Source: Noviherbaspirillum sp. UKPF54 (GTDB lineage: Bacteria > Pseudomonadota > Gammaproteobacteria > Burkholderiales > Burkholderiaceae_D). Taken from it: a stretch of 64,000 bases of DNA. Shown here piece by piece: positions 1 through 9,307 of this stretch. The DNA lies in NCBI RefSeq assembly GCF_007874125.1, contig NZ_CP040128.1, positions 1,240,001 to 1,304,000 on the forward strand. The letters are read 5' to 3'. The notes beneath the pieces are model-generated. The model saw only the letters and a program-made list of their open reading frames with translations. It made no database searches and was not told the DNA's origin. The stretch's first letter is position 1. Each line of letters begins with the position of its first letter. The position numbers and the translations under genes are program-made.

Positions 1-1088
1 CGGGTGAGGTAAAGGGCTTCAATATCGAGGATTACATTCCCGGTAAAGAGGCGCGCCATATGGACACCTTCATCCACTACGGCATGGCTGCGGGGATCCA
101 GGCAGTCCAAGACAGTGGTCTGGCGATAACTGATGAAAATGCCGATAGAATCGGCGTCATCATCGGCTCCGGCATCGGCGGCCTGCCGATGATCGAAGAA
201 ACTCATGCAGAGCTGACCAATCGTGGTCCGCGCCGCATCAGTCCTTTCTTCGTTCCGGCGTCGATCATCAATATGATCTCCGGTCACCTGTCAATCAAAT
301 ACGGCCTGAAGGGGCCGAATCTGGCGCTAGTCACCGCGTGCACCACCGGCTTGCATTGCATCGGTGCGGCAGCTCGCATGATTGAGTACGGCGATGCCGA
401 CGTCATGGTGGCAGGCGGCGCGGAATCGACCGTTTCGCCGCTGGGCTTGGGGGGCTTTGCCGCAGCGCGCGCGCTGTCGGCACGTAATGACGATCCCGCA
501 ACCGCATCCCGTCCGTGGGATAAGGATCGTGATGGCTTTGTGCTGGGCGAAGGCGCGGGCGTCATGGTGCTCGAAGAATACGAGCACGCGAAAGCACGTG
601 GCGCGAAGATTTATGCTGAAGTACTTGGATTTGGCATGAGCGCAGATGCTTACCATATGACCGCCCCGCGGGAAGATGGTGACGGTGCCCGCCGCTGCAT
701 GATCGCGGCGATGAATAATGCGCAGATCAATGCGGATCAGGTCGACTACGTCAACGCACATGGCACGTCCACGCCGCTTGGCGATATTGCCGAAACGGTT
801 GCGATCAAGCGAGCCCTGGGCGAACGGGCCAAGAGTGTGGTGGTGAACTCCACCAAATCGATGACTGGCCATTTGCTGGGCGGTGCAGGCGGTTTGGAGT
901 CGGTATTTACCGTATTGGCAGTGCATAACCAAGTATCTCCGCCCACCATCAACATCTTCAATCAAGATCCGGCATGCGATCTCGATTACTGCGCAAACAC
1001 GGCGCGCAATATGCCTATCAATATCGCGGTTAAGAATTCGTTCGGTTTTGGCGGTACGAACGGCACTCTCATCTTCGGTAAGGTGTAA
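1..1088 (+). CDS. fabF: 3-oxoacyl-[ACP] synthase II (FabF), 5'-truncated
   Basis: Condensing enzyme that elongates acyl-ACP with malonyl-ACP in cytosolic type II fatty acid synthesis. The frame is open from base 3 ([21 protein letters not shown]), so the gene begins outside the window; an internal ATG at 60 is not the true start. The thiolase-fold catalytic residues are visible: Cys in TACTTG, His in [12 protein letters not shown], and Lys and His in [16 protein letters not shown]. The protein ends [15 protein letters not shown], as FabF should. About 360 of the usual ~413 residues are present. It lies upstream of the sigma-E module. Confidence 0.95.
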   Translation, partial: GEVKGFNIEDYIPGKEARHMDTFIHYGMAAGIQAVQDSGLAITDENADRIGVIIGSGIGGLPMIEETHAELTNRGPRRISPFFVPASIINMISGHLSIKYGLKGPNLALVTACTTGLHCIGAAARMIEYGDADVMVAGGAESTVSPLGLGGFAAARALSARNDDPATASRPWDKDRDGFVLGEGAGVMVLEEYEHAKARGAKIYAEVLGFGMSADAYHMTAPREDGDGARRCMIAAMNNAQINADQVDYVNAHGTSTPLGDIAETVAIKRALGERAKSVVVNSTKSMTGHLLGGAGGLESVFTVLAVHNQVSPPTINIFNQDPACDLDYCANTARNMPINIAVKNSFGFGGTNGTLIFGKV

Positions 1089-1100
1089 TCCCTCTCGTGT

Positions 1101-1120
1101 CCCTCTCCAATCGGAGGGGG
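1101..1120 (+). other. hairpin downstream of fabF
   Basis: CCCTCTCC is followed after four bases by GGAGGGGG, giving an 8-bp stem with one G-T pair just after the fabF stop. No T-run follows, so it is probably an mRNA-end or REP-like hairpin rather than a canonical terminator. Confidence 0.35.
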
Positions 1121-1151
1121 CGCGATCGAGTCAACGCTCCTCTTCTTTATC

Positions 1152-1646
1152 ATGTCTATCGCGGTGTCCGCCATAGTACGCCCGTCACGGATTCTCTTCG
1201 CGATGGTCGGTGCTATGTGCGCGATCGTCGCTGCCATCGGCATTGCCATCGTTTTTGACACGATTGGAAGCCTCACCCTGTTGTCACGTACGTTGTTCGG
1301 CGCCACCATCATTTTCCTCTCAGTTTTTGGGTTTTATCATGGTGTCCGGTATCGAAAAATCTTACATATTGATATCTCCAGTGCAGGGCAGTTTCGCCTC
1401 GCTGAAGTTGATTCTGCAAGCCCTTGTGCGGCCACAAATTGGCCGCATGTAGGAAGCCATGAAGCGGTGGTGGCTTTGTTGAAGGATTCAACTATTTGGC
1501 CATTCATGCTGTTGCTTCGCTTGCAGGCCGAAAGCGGGAAAATAACGACCGTACCGATTTTGCCCGATAGCGTTTCGCGGGACAGCTTTCGGGCGCTGTC
1601 CGTGGCGTGTCGTTGGGTGGCCGCACGTAGTGAGTTTCAGGAATAA
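1152..1646 (+). CDS. YgfX/CptA-like membrane protein
   Basis: Protein of 164 residues with two hydrophobic helices near the N-terminus (about residues 12-37 and 42-62) followed by a soluble C-terminal half. The C-terminal pattern (LRLQAESGK then LPDSVSRDSFRALSVACRW) resembles the YgfX family, where a beta-strand segment is followed by an LLPDS-like motif and a short helix. In Enterobacteria YgfX is the membrane partner of the flavinylation factor SdhE, once called the toxin CptA. No SdhE homologue is adjacent here. The placement between fabF and rpoE is as I recall it in other betaproteobacteria. The family call is moderate and the function unproven. Confidence 0.6.
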   Translation: MSIAVSAIVRPSRILFAMVGAMCAIVAAIGIAIVFDTIGSLTLLSRTLFGATIIFLSVFGFYHGVRYRKILHIDISSAGQFRLAEVDSASPCAATNWPHVGSHEAVVALLKDSTIWPFMLLLRLQAESGKITTVPILPDSVSRDSFRALSVACRWVAARSEFQE

Positions 1647-1675
1647 AAGATCCTGGAATATGTTGAAGATAAATT

Positions 1676-1702
1676 GAACTTATTGCATTTCTCTCAGTCA
1701 AC
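1676..1702 (+). promoter_or_regulatory. candidate sigma-E promoter of rpoE
   Basis: GAACTT at 1676-1681 is followed after 16 bp by TCAAC at 1698-1702. This is close to the extracytoplasmic sigma-E consensus (GAACTT, about 16 bp, TCAAA/TCTGA). It lies 45 bp upstream of the rpoE start, which would fit autoregulation. Confidence 0.42.
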
Positions 1703-1746
1703 TGCATAAGCCGCGTACATGTTGCAATGAAACAAGGGAACGGGGA

Positions 1747-2349
1747 TTGACGACAGAACGCGATATTGACCAACTGCTTGTCGAGCGCGTGCAGCGCGGC
1801 GATAAAAAGGCGTTCGAGCTGTTGGTGACCAAGTATCAGAGGAAACTGATGCGGCTCGTGTCGCGGCTTGTGCGCGACCAGGCGGAGGCGGAGGACGTGG
1901 TGCAGGAAGCGTTTATCAAGGCTTACCGCGCATTGCCTCAGTTCCGTGGCGACTCGGCGTTTTATACCTGGTTGTACCGGATTGGAATTAATACTGCGAA
2001 GAACTACTTGGTGACGCAGGGGCGCCGTGCACCTACATCGACCGAAGCGGATGCCGAGGAGGCTGAGACGTTTGATGACGGCGAACACCTCAGGGATATC
2101 AATACGCCCGAATCGATGCTCGCCACCAAGCAAATCGCCGAAACGGTAAATGTGGCTATGGACGCACTGCCTGACGAGTTGCGCATTGCAATTACATTGC
2201 GTGAAATTGAAGGGTTGAGCTACGATGAAATTGCGGAGGCGATGGGATGTCCAATAGGTACTGTGCGCAGTCGGATATTTCGTGCACGTGAGGCGATCGC
2301 GGAAAAGTTAAGGCCGTTGCTCGGAACCGCAATCGACAAGCGCTGGTAG
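1747..2349 (+). CDS. rpoE: RNA polymerase sigma factor RpoE (sigma-24, ECF)
   Basis: Extracytoplasmic-function sigma factor for envelope stress. Region 2 is seen at about residues 20-95 (YQRKLMRLVSRLVRD, then AEDVVQEAFIKAYRAL and FYTWLYRIGINTAKN). Region 4 lies near 140-190 (LPDELRIAITLREIEGLSYDEIA, then GTVRSRIFRARE). At 200 residues it is slightly longer than the 191 of E. coli. The TTG at 1747 gives an N-terminus (TTERDIDQLLVERVQRGDKKAF) that aligns with E. coli RpoE, and a purine-rich ribosome-binding stretch (aagggaacgggga) precedes it. It is followed by rseA, rseB and mucD, the classical order in MucABD-type systems. Confidence 0.96.
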   Translation: MTTERDIDQLLVERVQRGDKKAFELLVTKYQRKLMRLVSRLVRDQAEAEDVVQEAFIKAYRALPQFRGDSAFYTWLYRIGINTAKNYLVTQGRRAPTSTEADAEEAETFDDGEHLRDINTPESMLATKQIAETVNVAMDALPDELRIAITLREIEGLSYDEIAEAMGCPIGTVRSRIFRAREAIAEKLRPLLGTAIDKRW

Positions 2350-2419
2350 TGGTTGGGGCTGAAAAAAGTAGGGCATTAGGGTAAAAAAACAGGGATTGGC
2401 GCAGCCTGAACGAGGTTTT

Positions 2420-3064
2420 ATGAAAATGAATGAAATGACAGGGGAACGGATTTCTGCATTTGCCGATGCCGAGTACAACGATTCGCAGGTGGATCTCGTG
2501 TTGGCGACGCTACGTCACCCTGAAGGAAAGGCTGCATGGGACATCTACCACCAGATCGGAGATGTGTTGCGTTCGGACGACATGGCGGTTTCGCTAAGCC
2601 CTGGATTTGCAGCGCGCATGGCTGCGCGCCTTGATGCAGAACCTACCATCATCGCCCCAATGGACGGCCAAAAGCAGCATGCAGATGACATTGATGTCGC
2701 GCAGGTGGCAGCGAAGGCTCGCACTGCCAGACGATGGGCAATACCGGGCGCCATTGCTGCTGCCGCAGCAGCCGCGGCAGCATTTTTCGTTACGCCACAG
2801 ATGATGCTGGCATTAAACGGAAAGACCACTGAAGCAGGTCCGTCATCTGCCGTCGCGTCAGCGGGTTTCTCTGGGAAGACTGCAGTTCTTCCCGCCGACA
2901 TGGAGCAGGGGGGCGTTATTACAGCGTCCGCACCAGACGGTGTCGTATTGCGCGATTCGCGTATCGATGACTATCTGTTGGCCCATCAACGTTTTTCACC
3001 CTCGGTGTTCAGCACCGCTCAATACGCACGTTCGGCGACATTTGCAAACGATTCCAATAAATGA
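2420..3064 (+). CDS. rseA: anti-sigma-E factor RseA (MucA-like)
   Basis: Inner-membrane anti-sigma factor that holds RpoE until regulated proteolysis. The N-terminal domain (ERISAFADAEYND) matches the RseA sigma-binding domain. An Ala-rich transmembrane stretch lies at about residues 112-132 (RRWAIPGAIAAAAAAAAAFF), leaving a periplasmic tail of roughly 80 residues. I chose the ATG at 2420, which has a GAACGAGG-like ribosome site just upstream, over an in-frame TTG at 2396. The stop overlaps the rseB start (ATGA), indicating coupled translation. Confidence 0.9.
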   Translation: MKMNEMTGERISAFADAEYNDSQVDLVLATLRHPEGKAAWDIYHQIGDVLRSDDMAVSLSPGFAARMAARLDAEPTIIAPMDGQKQHADDIDVAQVAAKARTARRWAIPGAIAAAAAAAAAFFVTPQMMLALNGKTTEAGPSSAVASAGFSGKTAVLPADMEQGGVITASAPDGVVLRDSRIDDYLLAHQRFSPSVFSTAQYARSATFANDSNK

Positions 3065-4101
3065 TTCATATGCGGCAAACATTCGGTTTATTTAAGTTTG
3101 TCGTTGCCTTTTCGCTTCTCTTTGCATGTTCGGCAAACGCCGAAAATGCTGAACCTCAATCCGAAAAGCGGGAAGCCTTAACCTGGCTGAAGAAGATCCA
3201 GTCCGCAGCGCAAAAACTTAATTATTCCGGCACCTTTGTGTATCAGCAGGCAAACCAGATGCGAACATCACGCATCACTCATGTGCTTGATGGGAAAAAC
3301 GAGCTTGAAAAGCTCGAAATACTTGATGGTAAGCCACGGGAGTACATTCGTAATAACGAAGAAGTAATTTGCTACGTACCGGAAGCAAAAACCTTGCTGG
3401 TCGAAAAGCGTATAACGCATGACATATTTCCTGCCATTCTGGCGATCAATCCTTCCGATGTCACAGAGTTCTATAACGTCAGGAAAGAGGTTGCGGGACG
3501 CGTCGCCGGCAGGGATTGTCAGTCGATTCTGCTGGAACCAAACGATAACCTTCGTTACGGTTACCGTCTATGGGCAGATAAATCGACCGGATTGTTGTTG
3601 CGGGCCCAGACACTCAACGAAAAACATGAGGTTGTTGAGCAGATTGCATTTACAGAAGTTTCGATTGGCAACGTTGATCGCACTCGAGTCAGGTCGAATT
3701 ATCCAAACACCAATGGCTGGCATGTAGAGAATGCCATCATGACTCAGGTAAATCTTTCTGGTTGGACTGTGAAGTCGTTACCGCCAGGATTCCGTAAAAT
3801 ACGGGAGGTCAAGCGCATGGTGTCCGATGTATCCGCGTCGACGACTACCTCGGACGGGTCTCGCATGAGCGCGCAACCCAGCCAGCGTGAAGTGGCACAA
3901 ATGGTGTTTTCGGATGGTCTTGCCGCAATTTCCGTATTCATCGAACCCGGGACGCAAAGCCGCACCGAAGGTTCGATGCAGCAGGGTGCCATGAATATTA
4001 TCGGTAAGCGATACGGTGATTTTTGGCTTACCATCGTAGGAGAGGTTCCTTCCGCAGCGATCCGGCAAGTCGCCAATTCGATTGAATTCAAATCTAAATA
4101 G
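3061..4101 (+). CDS. rseB: sigma-E regulatory protein RseB (MucB-like)
   Basis: Periplasmic protein that binds the periplasmic part of RseA and shields it from the first cleavage, responding to mislocalised lipoproteins or LPS in studied species. A signal peptide is clear (MRQTFGLFKFVVAF, then SLLFACSANA). The mature part carries the MucB/RseB signature (ALTWLKKIQSAAQKLNYSGTFVYQQ and ITHVLDGKNELEKLEILDGKPREYIR). A second ATG at 3070 could be the real start, since the peptide from there is a cleaner signal sequence; 3061 overlaps rseA by 4 nt. The length is close to that of MucB. Confidence 0.93.
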   Translation: MIHMRQTFGLFKFVVAFSLLFACSANAENAEPQSEKREALTWLKKIQSAAQKLNYSGTFVYQQANQMRTSRITHVLDGKNELEKLEILDGKPREYIRNNEEVICYVPEAKTLLVEKRITHDIFPAILAINPSDVTEFYNVRKEVAGRVAGRDCQSILLEPNDNLRYGYRLWADKSTGLLLRAQTLNEKHEVVEQIAFTEVSIGNVDRTRVRSNYPNTNGWHVENAIMTQVNLSGWTVKSLPPGFRKIREVKRMVSDVSASTTTSDGSRMSAQPSQREVAQMVFSDGLAAISVFIEPGTQSRTEGSMQQGAMNIIGKRYGDFWLTIVGEVPSAAIRQVANSIEFKSK

Positions 4102-4121
4102 CTAAAACAAATAAGGATTTT

Positions 4122-5609
4122 ATGAAAACAATCTCCTTTGTCCGAAGTTTCCTGCTGGTGGCGCTGACCGGCGCGTTCGGCTCACTGCTGTCGCCAGCGA
4201 ATAACATGCTTATCGGCCAGGCTCACGCAGCACCGGTCACCGTTCCGGCGGATTTTGCAGATCTCGCCGAGCGAACCGGCCCGGCGGTTGTGAATATTCG
4301 CACGACTGAGCGAGTCAGGCAGGGGCAAGGCATGCCAGGCGGCGACGATGAGGAGATGCAGGAATTCTTCCGCCGTTTCTTTGGAATCCCCATGCCGCGG
4401 CAGCAACAGCCTGAACGCGCGCCGCGCAATCGCCGCCAAGCGCCGCCTTCACAGGAGGAGGAGGTGCCGCGCGGAGTTGGCTCGGGCTTCATCATTTCTG
4501 CGGATGGCTTTGTGCTTACCAATGCGCATGTGGTGGAGGGCGCGGACGAGGTTTATGTGACGCTTACGGACAAGCGTGAATTCAAGGCCAAGATTATCGG
4601 GGTCGACAAGCGGACTGATGTGGCGGTCGTCAAGATCGATGGTAAGGATCTCCCTCGTCTGACCATGGGAGATCCAAACAAGTTGCGCGTCGGCGAATGG
4701 GTCATTGCGATCGGTTCGCCGTTTGGCCTTGATAATACGGTCACTGCTGGCATCATTTCGGCCAAGGCGCGCGATACTGGTGAATATCTGCCGTTGATTC
4801 AGACCGATGTCGCGGTTAATCCCGGAAATTCGGGCGGCCCCTTGATCAACATGCGAGGCGAAGTCGTCGGCATCAATTCTCAAATCTATAGCCGCTCGGG
4901 TGGCTATATGGGAATTTCGTTTGCGGTGCCGATCGACGAGGCAGTGCGCGTGGCCGACCAGTTGCGAACCACAGGCAAGGTTACGCGCGGCAGGATTGGC
5001 GTCCAGATCGGCGAAGTCACCAAGGATGTCGCGGAAACGCTTGGCTTGGCGCGTGCGCAAGGCGCGCTCATCCAGCGTGTCGAGCCTGGCGGACCGGCCG
5101 AAAAAGGCGGGTTGGAGGCGGGAGATATTATTCTCAAGTACAACGGTACACCGATTGAGAAATCGACCGATCTACCTCGCTTGGTGGGGGCGACTAAACC
5201 TGGTACCCGGGCGACATTGAATATCTGGCGCAAAGGCGCAAGCCGCGATATTGCGCTGACTGTCGCTGAACTCGAACCGGAGAAGGCTGCGAAGAAAGAA
5301 GAGCGCCAGCCAAGGGCCGAACAGGCCGCCAATGCGCTCGGGCTGGTTGTTAGTGACCTGACCGAGGCGCAGAAGAGGGAGCTCAAGATCGAGGGGGGCG
5401 TCATTGTCGATGAATCCGAAGGCGCGGCAGCGCGGGTCGGATTGCGTTCAGGCGACATCGTCTTGCGCCTGAATAACACCGATGTGAAGGACGCCAAGCA
5501 GTTCAATACTCTGGTTGCGAAACTCGATCCGAAAAAGACGGCCGTCCTGCTAGTGCGGCGCGGCGAGGCGTCGCAATTCGTCCCGATTCGACCCGCCAAC
5601 GGGCGCTGA
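4122..5609 (+). CDS. mucD: periplasmic serine protease MucD/DegP
   Basis: HtrA-family protease and chaperone that degrades misfolded envelope proteins and closes the sigma-E cluster. A signal peptide ends near residue 37 (GQAHA/APV). The chymotrypsin-like triad reads His136 (TNAHVV), Asp166 (KRTDVAVVKI) and Ser237 (VNPGNSGGPL). Two PDZ domains follow at about residues 290-375 and 405-490. A Gln/Arg/Pro-rich loop (residues 91-115) sits before the protease core. It could equally be called degP; the neighbourhood favours mucD. It starts 20 bp after rseB. Confidence 0.95.
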   Translation: MKTISFVRSFLLVALTGAFGSLLSPANNMLIGQAHAAPVTVPADFADLAERTGPAVVNIRTTERVRQGQGMPGGDDEEMQEFFRRFFGIPMPRQQQPERAPRNRRQAPPSQEEEVPRGVGSGFIISADGFVLTNAHVVEGADEVYVTLTDKREFKAKIIGVDKRTDVAVVKIDGKDLPRLTMGDPNKLRVGEWVIAIGSPFGLDNTVTAGIISAKARDTGEYLPLIQTDVAVNPGNSGGPLINMRGEVVGINSQIYSRSGGYMGISFAVPIDEAVRVADQLRTTGKVTRGRIGVQIGEVTKDVAETLGLARAQGALIQRVEPGGPAEKGGLEAGDIILKYNGTPIEKSTDLPRLVGATKPGTRATLNIWRKGASRDIALTVAELEPEKAAKKEERQPRAEQAANALGLVVSDLTEAQKRELKIEGGVIVDESEGAAARVGLRSGDIVLRLNNTDVKDAKQFNTLVAKLDPKKTAVLLVRRGEASQFVPIRPANGR

Positions 5610-5624
5610 TCGATCAATTCTGGC

Positions 5625-5655
5625 AGGCCTCCGACTGATCTTCATGCGGAGGCCT
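5625..5655 (+). other. hairpin between mucD and the thioredoxin-fold gene
   Basis: AGGCCTCCG (5625-5633) and CGGAGGCCT (5647-5655) form a perfect 9-bp inverted repeat with a 13-nt loop, 16 bp after the mucD stop. No T-run follows. It may be a weak terminator or stabilise the rpoE-mucD mRNA end. Confidence 0.45.
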
Positions 5656-5681
5656 TAGTTGCCGGGTTGCCGGAAAAGTTC

Positions 5682-5945
5682 ATGGATTTCCCCACACATT
5701 TCGTTCTTTATTCCAGATCCTATTGTCACCTTTGCGAGGATATGTTGGAGGCGCTGCAGGCATTGAGTGGCGACTATCCCTTTTCTGTCGAGGTTCTCGA
5801 CATTGATAGCGACGATACACTTGTTGCCCAGTTCGACGAACTGGTGCCAGTGTTGTTCGGTCAAAAAAAGGGGGCGAGTATTGTGCAGTTATGTCACTAC
5901 TTTCTTGATGAACGGAAAGTCAGGGAGTTTCTGTCGCAAAGCTGA
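5682..5945 (+). CDS. glutaredoxin-like thioredoxin-fold protein (DUF836-like)
   Basis: Small cytosolic protein, 87 residues from the ATG at 5682. It opens with a glutaredoxin-type first strand and a CxxC motif (YSRSYCHLCEDM, Cys15 and Cys18), then VEVLDIDSDDTLVAQFDELVPVLFG, which matches the strand-helix-cis-Pro region of the DUF836/glutaredoxin-like family. A TTG at 5667 would add five residues but is less convincing. A redox role is inferred from the fold. It is found between mucD and lepA, as I recall for this gene order in betaproteobacteria. Confidence 0.8.
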   Translation: MDFPTHFVLYSRSYCHLCEDMLEALQALSGDYPFSVEVLDIDSDDTLVAQFDELVPVLFGQKKGASIVQLCHYFLDERKVREFLSQS

Positions 5946-5998
5946 GTTCTTATACCGGCGCCCACCATGTTGACAATCGTGCGTCATCGCATTGCACG

Positions 5999-6026
5999 TT
6001 GACTGGAAACGGACTTTTCGTCTAAT
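5999..6026 (+). promoter_or_regulatory. candidate sigma-70 promoter of the lepA operon
   Basis: TTGACT at 5999-6004 and TCTAAT at 6021-6026 are separated by 16 bp. Transcription from here would give a leader of roughly 145 nt before lepA that contains the hairpin at 6122-6163. Confidence 0.4.
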
Positions 6027-6121
6027 TTCCAGTGAAATCGGCTGCGTACCCTCTCAAGTGATGGGTTTTAGCCCCGGAAATCCGGTAAAATGCCGGCAAT
6101 CGAACAACCTTCTGCTATAAG

Positions 6122-6163
6122 GCGCTCGCTTGGGGAGACTGCCCCGCTCAGAGCGCTTTTTTT
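6122..6163 (+). terminator. intrinsic-terminator-like hairpin just upstream of lepA
   Basis: GCGCTC (6122-6127) pairs with GAGCGC (6151-6156), and the internal GGGG (6132-6135) pairs with CCCC (6142-6145). Seven T residues follow directly (6157-6163). It ends only 16 bp before the lepA ATG. It either ends transcripts from upstream or acts as an attenuator in the lepA leader. Confidence 0.65.
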
Positions 6164-6179
6164 GTGTGCATCTTAGTTA

Positions 6180-7973
6180 ATGGACAACATTCGCAATTTT
6201 TCCATCATTGCCCATATTGATCACGGCAAATCAACGCTGGCCGATCGCATCATTCAACTATGCGGAGGCCTTTCCGACCGCGAGATGGAAGCGCAAGTCC
6301 TGGACTCGATGGATCTGGAGCGCGAGCGCGGCATCACGATCAAGGCGCAAACCGCGGCATTGAACTACAAGGCGCGCGACGGCAAGGTCTACAATCTGAA
6401 TTTGATCGACACGCCTGGCCATGTCGACTTCAGCTATGAAGTGAGCCGGTCTTTGTCAGCCTGCGAAGGTGCGTTGCTGGTAGTTGATGCTTCGCAGGGC
6501 GTGGAAGCGCAAACCGTCGCCAACTGCTATACCGCCCTCGACCTAAATGTTGAGGTCGTGCCGGTGCTGAACAAGATCGACTTGCCTTCTGCTAACCCTG
6601 ACAACGCAATCGAGGAGATCGAAGACGTCATTGGCATAGAAGCAAGTGACGCGGTACGTTGCTCCGCAAAAACCGGTCTGGGTGTCGAGGATGTGCTGGA
6701 AGCCTTGATTGTCAAGGTGCCCCCGCCCAAGGGCGATCCAGATGCGCCGCTGCAGGCATTGATCATCGATTCCTGGTTCGATAATTACGTCGGCGTGGTG
6801 ATGCTGGTGCGTATCGTCAATGGGACGTTGCGCCCGAAGGACAAGATCTCCCTGATGGCAACCGGCGCCCAATATCTGGCCGAGAGCGTCGGTGTGTTTA
6901 CGCCGAAATCGCAGGCGCGCGAAACACTGTCAGCCGGGCAGGTGGGCTTTGTGATTGCGGGTATCAAGGAGTTGAAAGCGGCGCGCGTGGGCGACACCAT
7001 CACGCTGGCAGCCAAGCCCGCCGCACAACCGCTTCCCGGCTTCAAGGAAGTGCAGCCGCAGGTGTTTGCCGGCCTGTTCCCGGTCGAAGCGAACCAGTAC
7101 GATGCGCTACGCGAGTCGCTGGAGAAGCTGAAACTGAACGACGCTGCGCTGCAGTACGAGCCGGAAGTGTCCCAGGCGCTCGGTTTCGGTTTCCGCTGCG
7201 GCTTCCTCGGCTTGCTGCATATGGAGATCGTGCAGGAACGACTCGAGCGCGAGTTCGACATGGACTTGATCACCACTGCGCCGACCGTGGTGTATGAAGT
7301 CGTGCAGCGCGACGGTACTGTCATCATGGTCGATAATCCGTCCAAGATGCCGGATCCGTCCAAGATCGAAGAAATCCGCGAGCCGATTGTCACCGTCAAT
7401 CTCTACATGCCGCAGGAGTACGTAGGTTCGGTGATCACGTTGTGCACCCAGAAGCGTGGTGTGCAGATCAACATGACCTACCATGGCAAGCAGGTGATGC
7501 TGACCTATGAAATGCCGATGGCGGAGATCGTGCTCGATTTCTTCGACAAGCTCAAGTCCACCTCTCGCGGTTATGCATCGATGGATTACGAGTTCAAGGA
7601 GTATCGCGCCGCCGACGTAGTCAAGGTCGACATGCTGATCAACGGCGACAAGGTCGATGCCCTCGCCATCATTGTGCACCGCTCCAGCAGTCAGTACCGT
7701 GGGCGAGCGGTGGCGGCCAAGATGCGTGAACTGATTCCGCGCCAGATGTTCGATGTCGCGATCCAAGCGGCGATCGGCTCCAATATCATTGCGCGTGAAA
7801 ACGTCAAGGCGATGCGCAAGAACGTGCTGGCCAAGTGCTACGGCGGCGATATCTCCCGCAAGCGCAAGCTCCTCGAAAAACAAAAAGCCGGCAAGAAGCG
7901 CATGAAACAGGTGGGTTCCGTGGAGGTGCCGCAAGAGGCATTTTTGGCGATTTTACAAGTGGAAGATAAATGA
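6180..7973 (+). CDS. lepA: elongation factor 4 (LepA)
   Basis: Ribosome-associated GTPase that acts on stalled or mis-translocated ribosomes and in 30S assembly. The G1 motif (AHIDHGKST), G2 ([10 protein letters not shown]), G3 (DTPGHVDF) and G4 (NKIDLPSA) are all present. The length of 597 residues is typical, and the C-terminus ([25 protein letters not shown]) is the LepA-specific domain. The start is the only good ATG; no clear Shine-Dalgarno precedes it, the upstream space being filled by the hairpin's T-tract. It overlaps lepB by 4 nt. Confidence 0.97.
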   Translation: MDNIRNFSIIAHIDHGKSTLADRIIQLCGGLSDREMEAQVLDSMDLERERGITIKAQTAALNYKARDGKVYNLNLIDTPGHVDFSYEVSRSLSACEGALLVVDASQGVEAQTVANCYTALDLNVEVVPVLNKIDLPSANPDNAIEEIEDVIGIEASDAVRCSAKTGLGVEDVLEALIVKVPPPKGDPDAPLQALIIDSWFDNYVGVVMLVRIVNGTLRPKDKISLMATGAQYLAESVGVFTPKSQARETLSAGQVGFVIAGIKELKAARVGDTITLAAKPAAQPLPGFKEVQPQVFAGLFPVEANQYDALRESLEKLKLNDAALQYEPEVSQALGFGFRCGFLGLLHMEIVQERLEREFDMDLITTAPTVVYEVVQRDGTVIMVDNPSKMPDPSKIEEIREPIVTVNLYMPQEYVGSVITLCTQKRGVQINMTYHGKQVMLTYEMPMAEIVLDFFDKLKSTSRGYASMDYEFKEYRAADVVKVDMLINGDKVDALAIIVHRSSSQYRGRAVAAKMRELIPRQMFDVAIQAAIGSNIIARENVKAMRKNVLAKCYGGDISRKRKLLEKQKAGKKRMKQVGSVEVPQEAFLAILQVEDK

Positions 7974-8881
7974 GTTTGCAAGCAATCCTTGGTAACTTTG
8001 CATTAATCCTTTTTATTCTCACCATTGTAACCGGCGTTATCTGGGCTCTCGACGTCTTTCACTTTGCCAAGCAGCGACGTGCTAAGGCGGACGCCGCGCT
8101 GGCGGAGTACGATGCGCGCCAGGCAAAGCTGAAGCAGGAGGGGATCAAGGCCGACGACAGCGGTCGTGCGCGACTGGAAGCGGAAATTCTCAGGCAGCCG
8201 ACCTGGATCGAATACTCGGGCAGCTTTTTCCCGGTCATTGCGCTCGTATTTGTCCTGCGCTCCTTCCTGTATGAGCCATTCAAGATTCCGTCCAGTTCGA
8301 TGGTGCCGACGCTGGTGATCGGCGACCTGATTCTCGTGAACAAATACACTTACGGAATTCGCTTGCCGATCATCAACAAGAAAATCATTGAGATCAACAA
8401 CCCCCAGCGTGGCGACGTCATGGTTTTCAAGTACCCGAAAGATCCGTCGCTGGATTACATCAAACGTGTAATTGGTGTGCCGGGTGATAAAATAGTCTAT
8501 AAAAACAAGCGGTTAACAGTAAATGGTAAAGAAGTGTCTTATGCGCCATTGTCTGATTACCTGGATGAGGAGCATCTGACTTACTCCAAGCAATTCCTGG
8601 AAAAATTGCCTGGAGCGACACATAGGATTCTGAACGACGAACGTGCGCCGGCCTATGTGCAGAATCCGGATCCATTTCCGATGCGCGAGCTATGCAGCTA
8701 CAATCTGGAAGGATTTGCCTGCTCGGTCCCCGCTGGACATTACTTCATGATGGGAGATAATCGGGATAACAGTCTCGACAGCCGCTATTGGGGATTCGTG
8801 CCCGATGAAAATATTGTGGGAAAGGCATTTTTTGTTTGGATGAATCTGGGCGATTTCAGACGCATCGGCAGTTTTAAATAA
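7970..8881 (+). CDS. lepB: signal peptidase I
   Basis: Inner-membrane protease that removes signal peptides from exported proteins. There is an N-terminal membrane helix (about residues 7-29), a charged loop, and a second helix (about 85-100). The catalytic Ser110 lies in [10 protein letters not shown] and the general base Lys165 in [13 protein letters not shown]. The box E motif ([17 protein letters not shown]) is intact. Length 303 residues. Coupled by ATGA overlap to lepA, a standard pairing. Confidence 0.96.
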   Translation: MSLQAILGNFALILFILTIVTGVIWALDVFHFAKQRRAKADAALAEYDARQAKLKQEGIKADDSGRARLEAEILRQPTWIEYSGSFFPVIALVFVLRSFLYEPFKIPSSSMVPTLVIGDLILVNKYTYGIRLPIINKKIIEINNPQRGDVMVFKYPKDPSLDYIKRVIGVPGDKIVYKNKRLTVNGKEVSYAPLSDYLDEEHLTYSKQFLEKLPGATHRILNDERAPAYVQNPDPFPMRELCSYNLEGFACSVPAGHYFMMGDNRDNSLDSRYWGFVPDENIVGKAFFVWMNLGDFRRIGSFK

Positions 8882-8900
8882 TTAAAACCAGGGAGGTTAC

Positions 8901-9290
8901 ATGAAGCTTCGATCGGCAACTCAAGACGGGCAGGAAGGTCTTTCTCTAGTCGGCTTCATGTTCGTAACTGCCATTATCGCGGTCTTGGTTGTGTTGGGGA
9001 TGAAGGTTGTTCCGACCGTGATCGAATATACGGCGATCAAGAAGGCGATAACGACCGCGACGGCCAATGCGGCCAGTGCACGGGATATTCAAGTTGCTTT
9101 CGATAAACAACGTGATGCCGGATATATCGAATCGGTTAGTGGCAAGGACCTAGAAATTACGAAAACGGCGGATGGATTTGATGTCAGTGTTTCATATGAG
9201 AAACGAATTGGCCTGATTGGTCCGACCAGTCTAGTCATCGACTATGTGGCTAGCACGGGCGGTAAGCCGGCGCAGAAAATTGCGCAATAA
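8901..9290 (+). CDS. DUF4845 membrane protein
   Basis: Protein of 129 residues with a pilin-like N-terminus (GLSLVGFMFVTAIIAVLVVLGMKVVP): a Gly-Leu-Ser start then one hydrophobic helix, and a small periplasmic domain (residues ~45-120). This matches the DUF4845 family as I know it, usually encoded between lepB and rnc in beta- and gammaproteobacteria. The function is unknown; the pilin-like helix suggests a single-pass anchored protein. A good ribosome site (GGGAGG) precedes the ATG. It was probably co-transcribed with lepAB and rnc. Confidence 0.8.
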   Translation: MKLRSATQDGQEGLSLVGFMFVTAIIAVLVVLGMKVVPTVIEYTAIKKAITTATANAASARDIQVAFDKQRDAGYIESVSGKDLEITKTADGFDVSVSYEKRIGLIGPTSLVIDYVASTGGKPAQKIAQ

Positions 9291-9307
9291 AGAATAAGCG
9301 AAGATAA

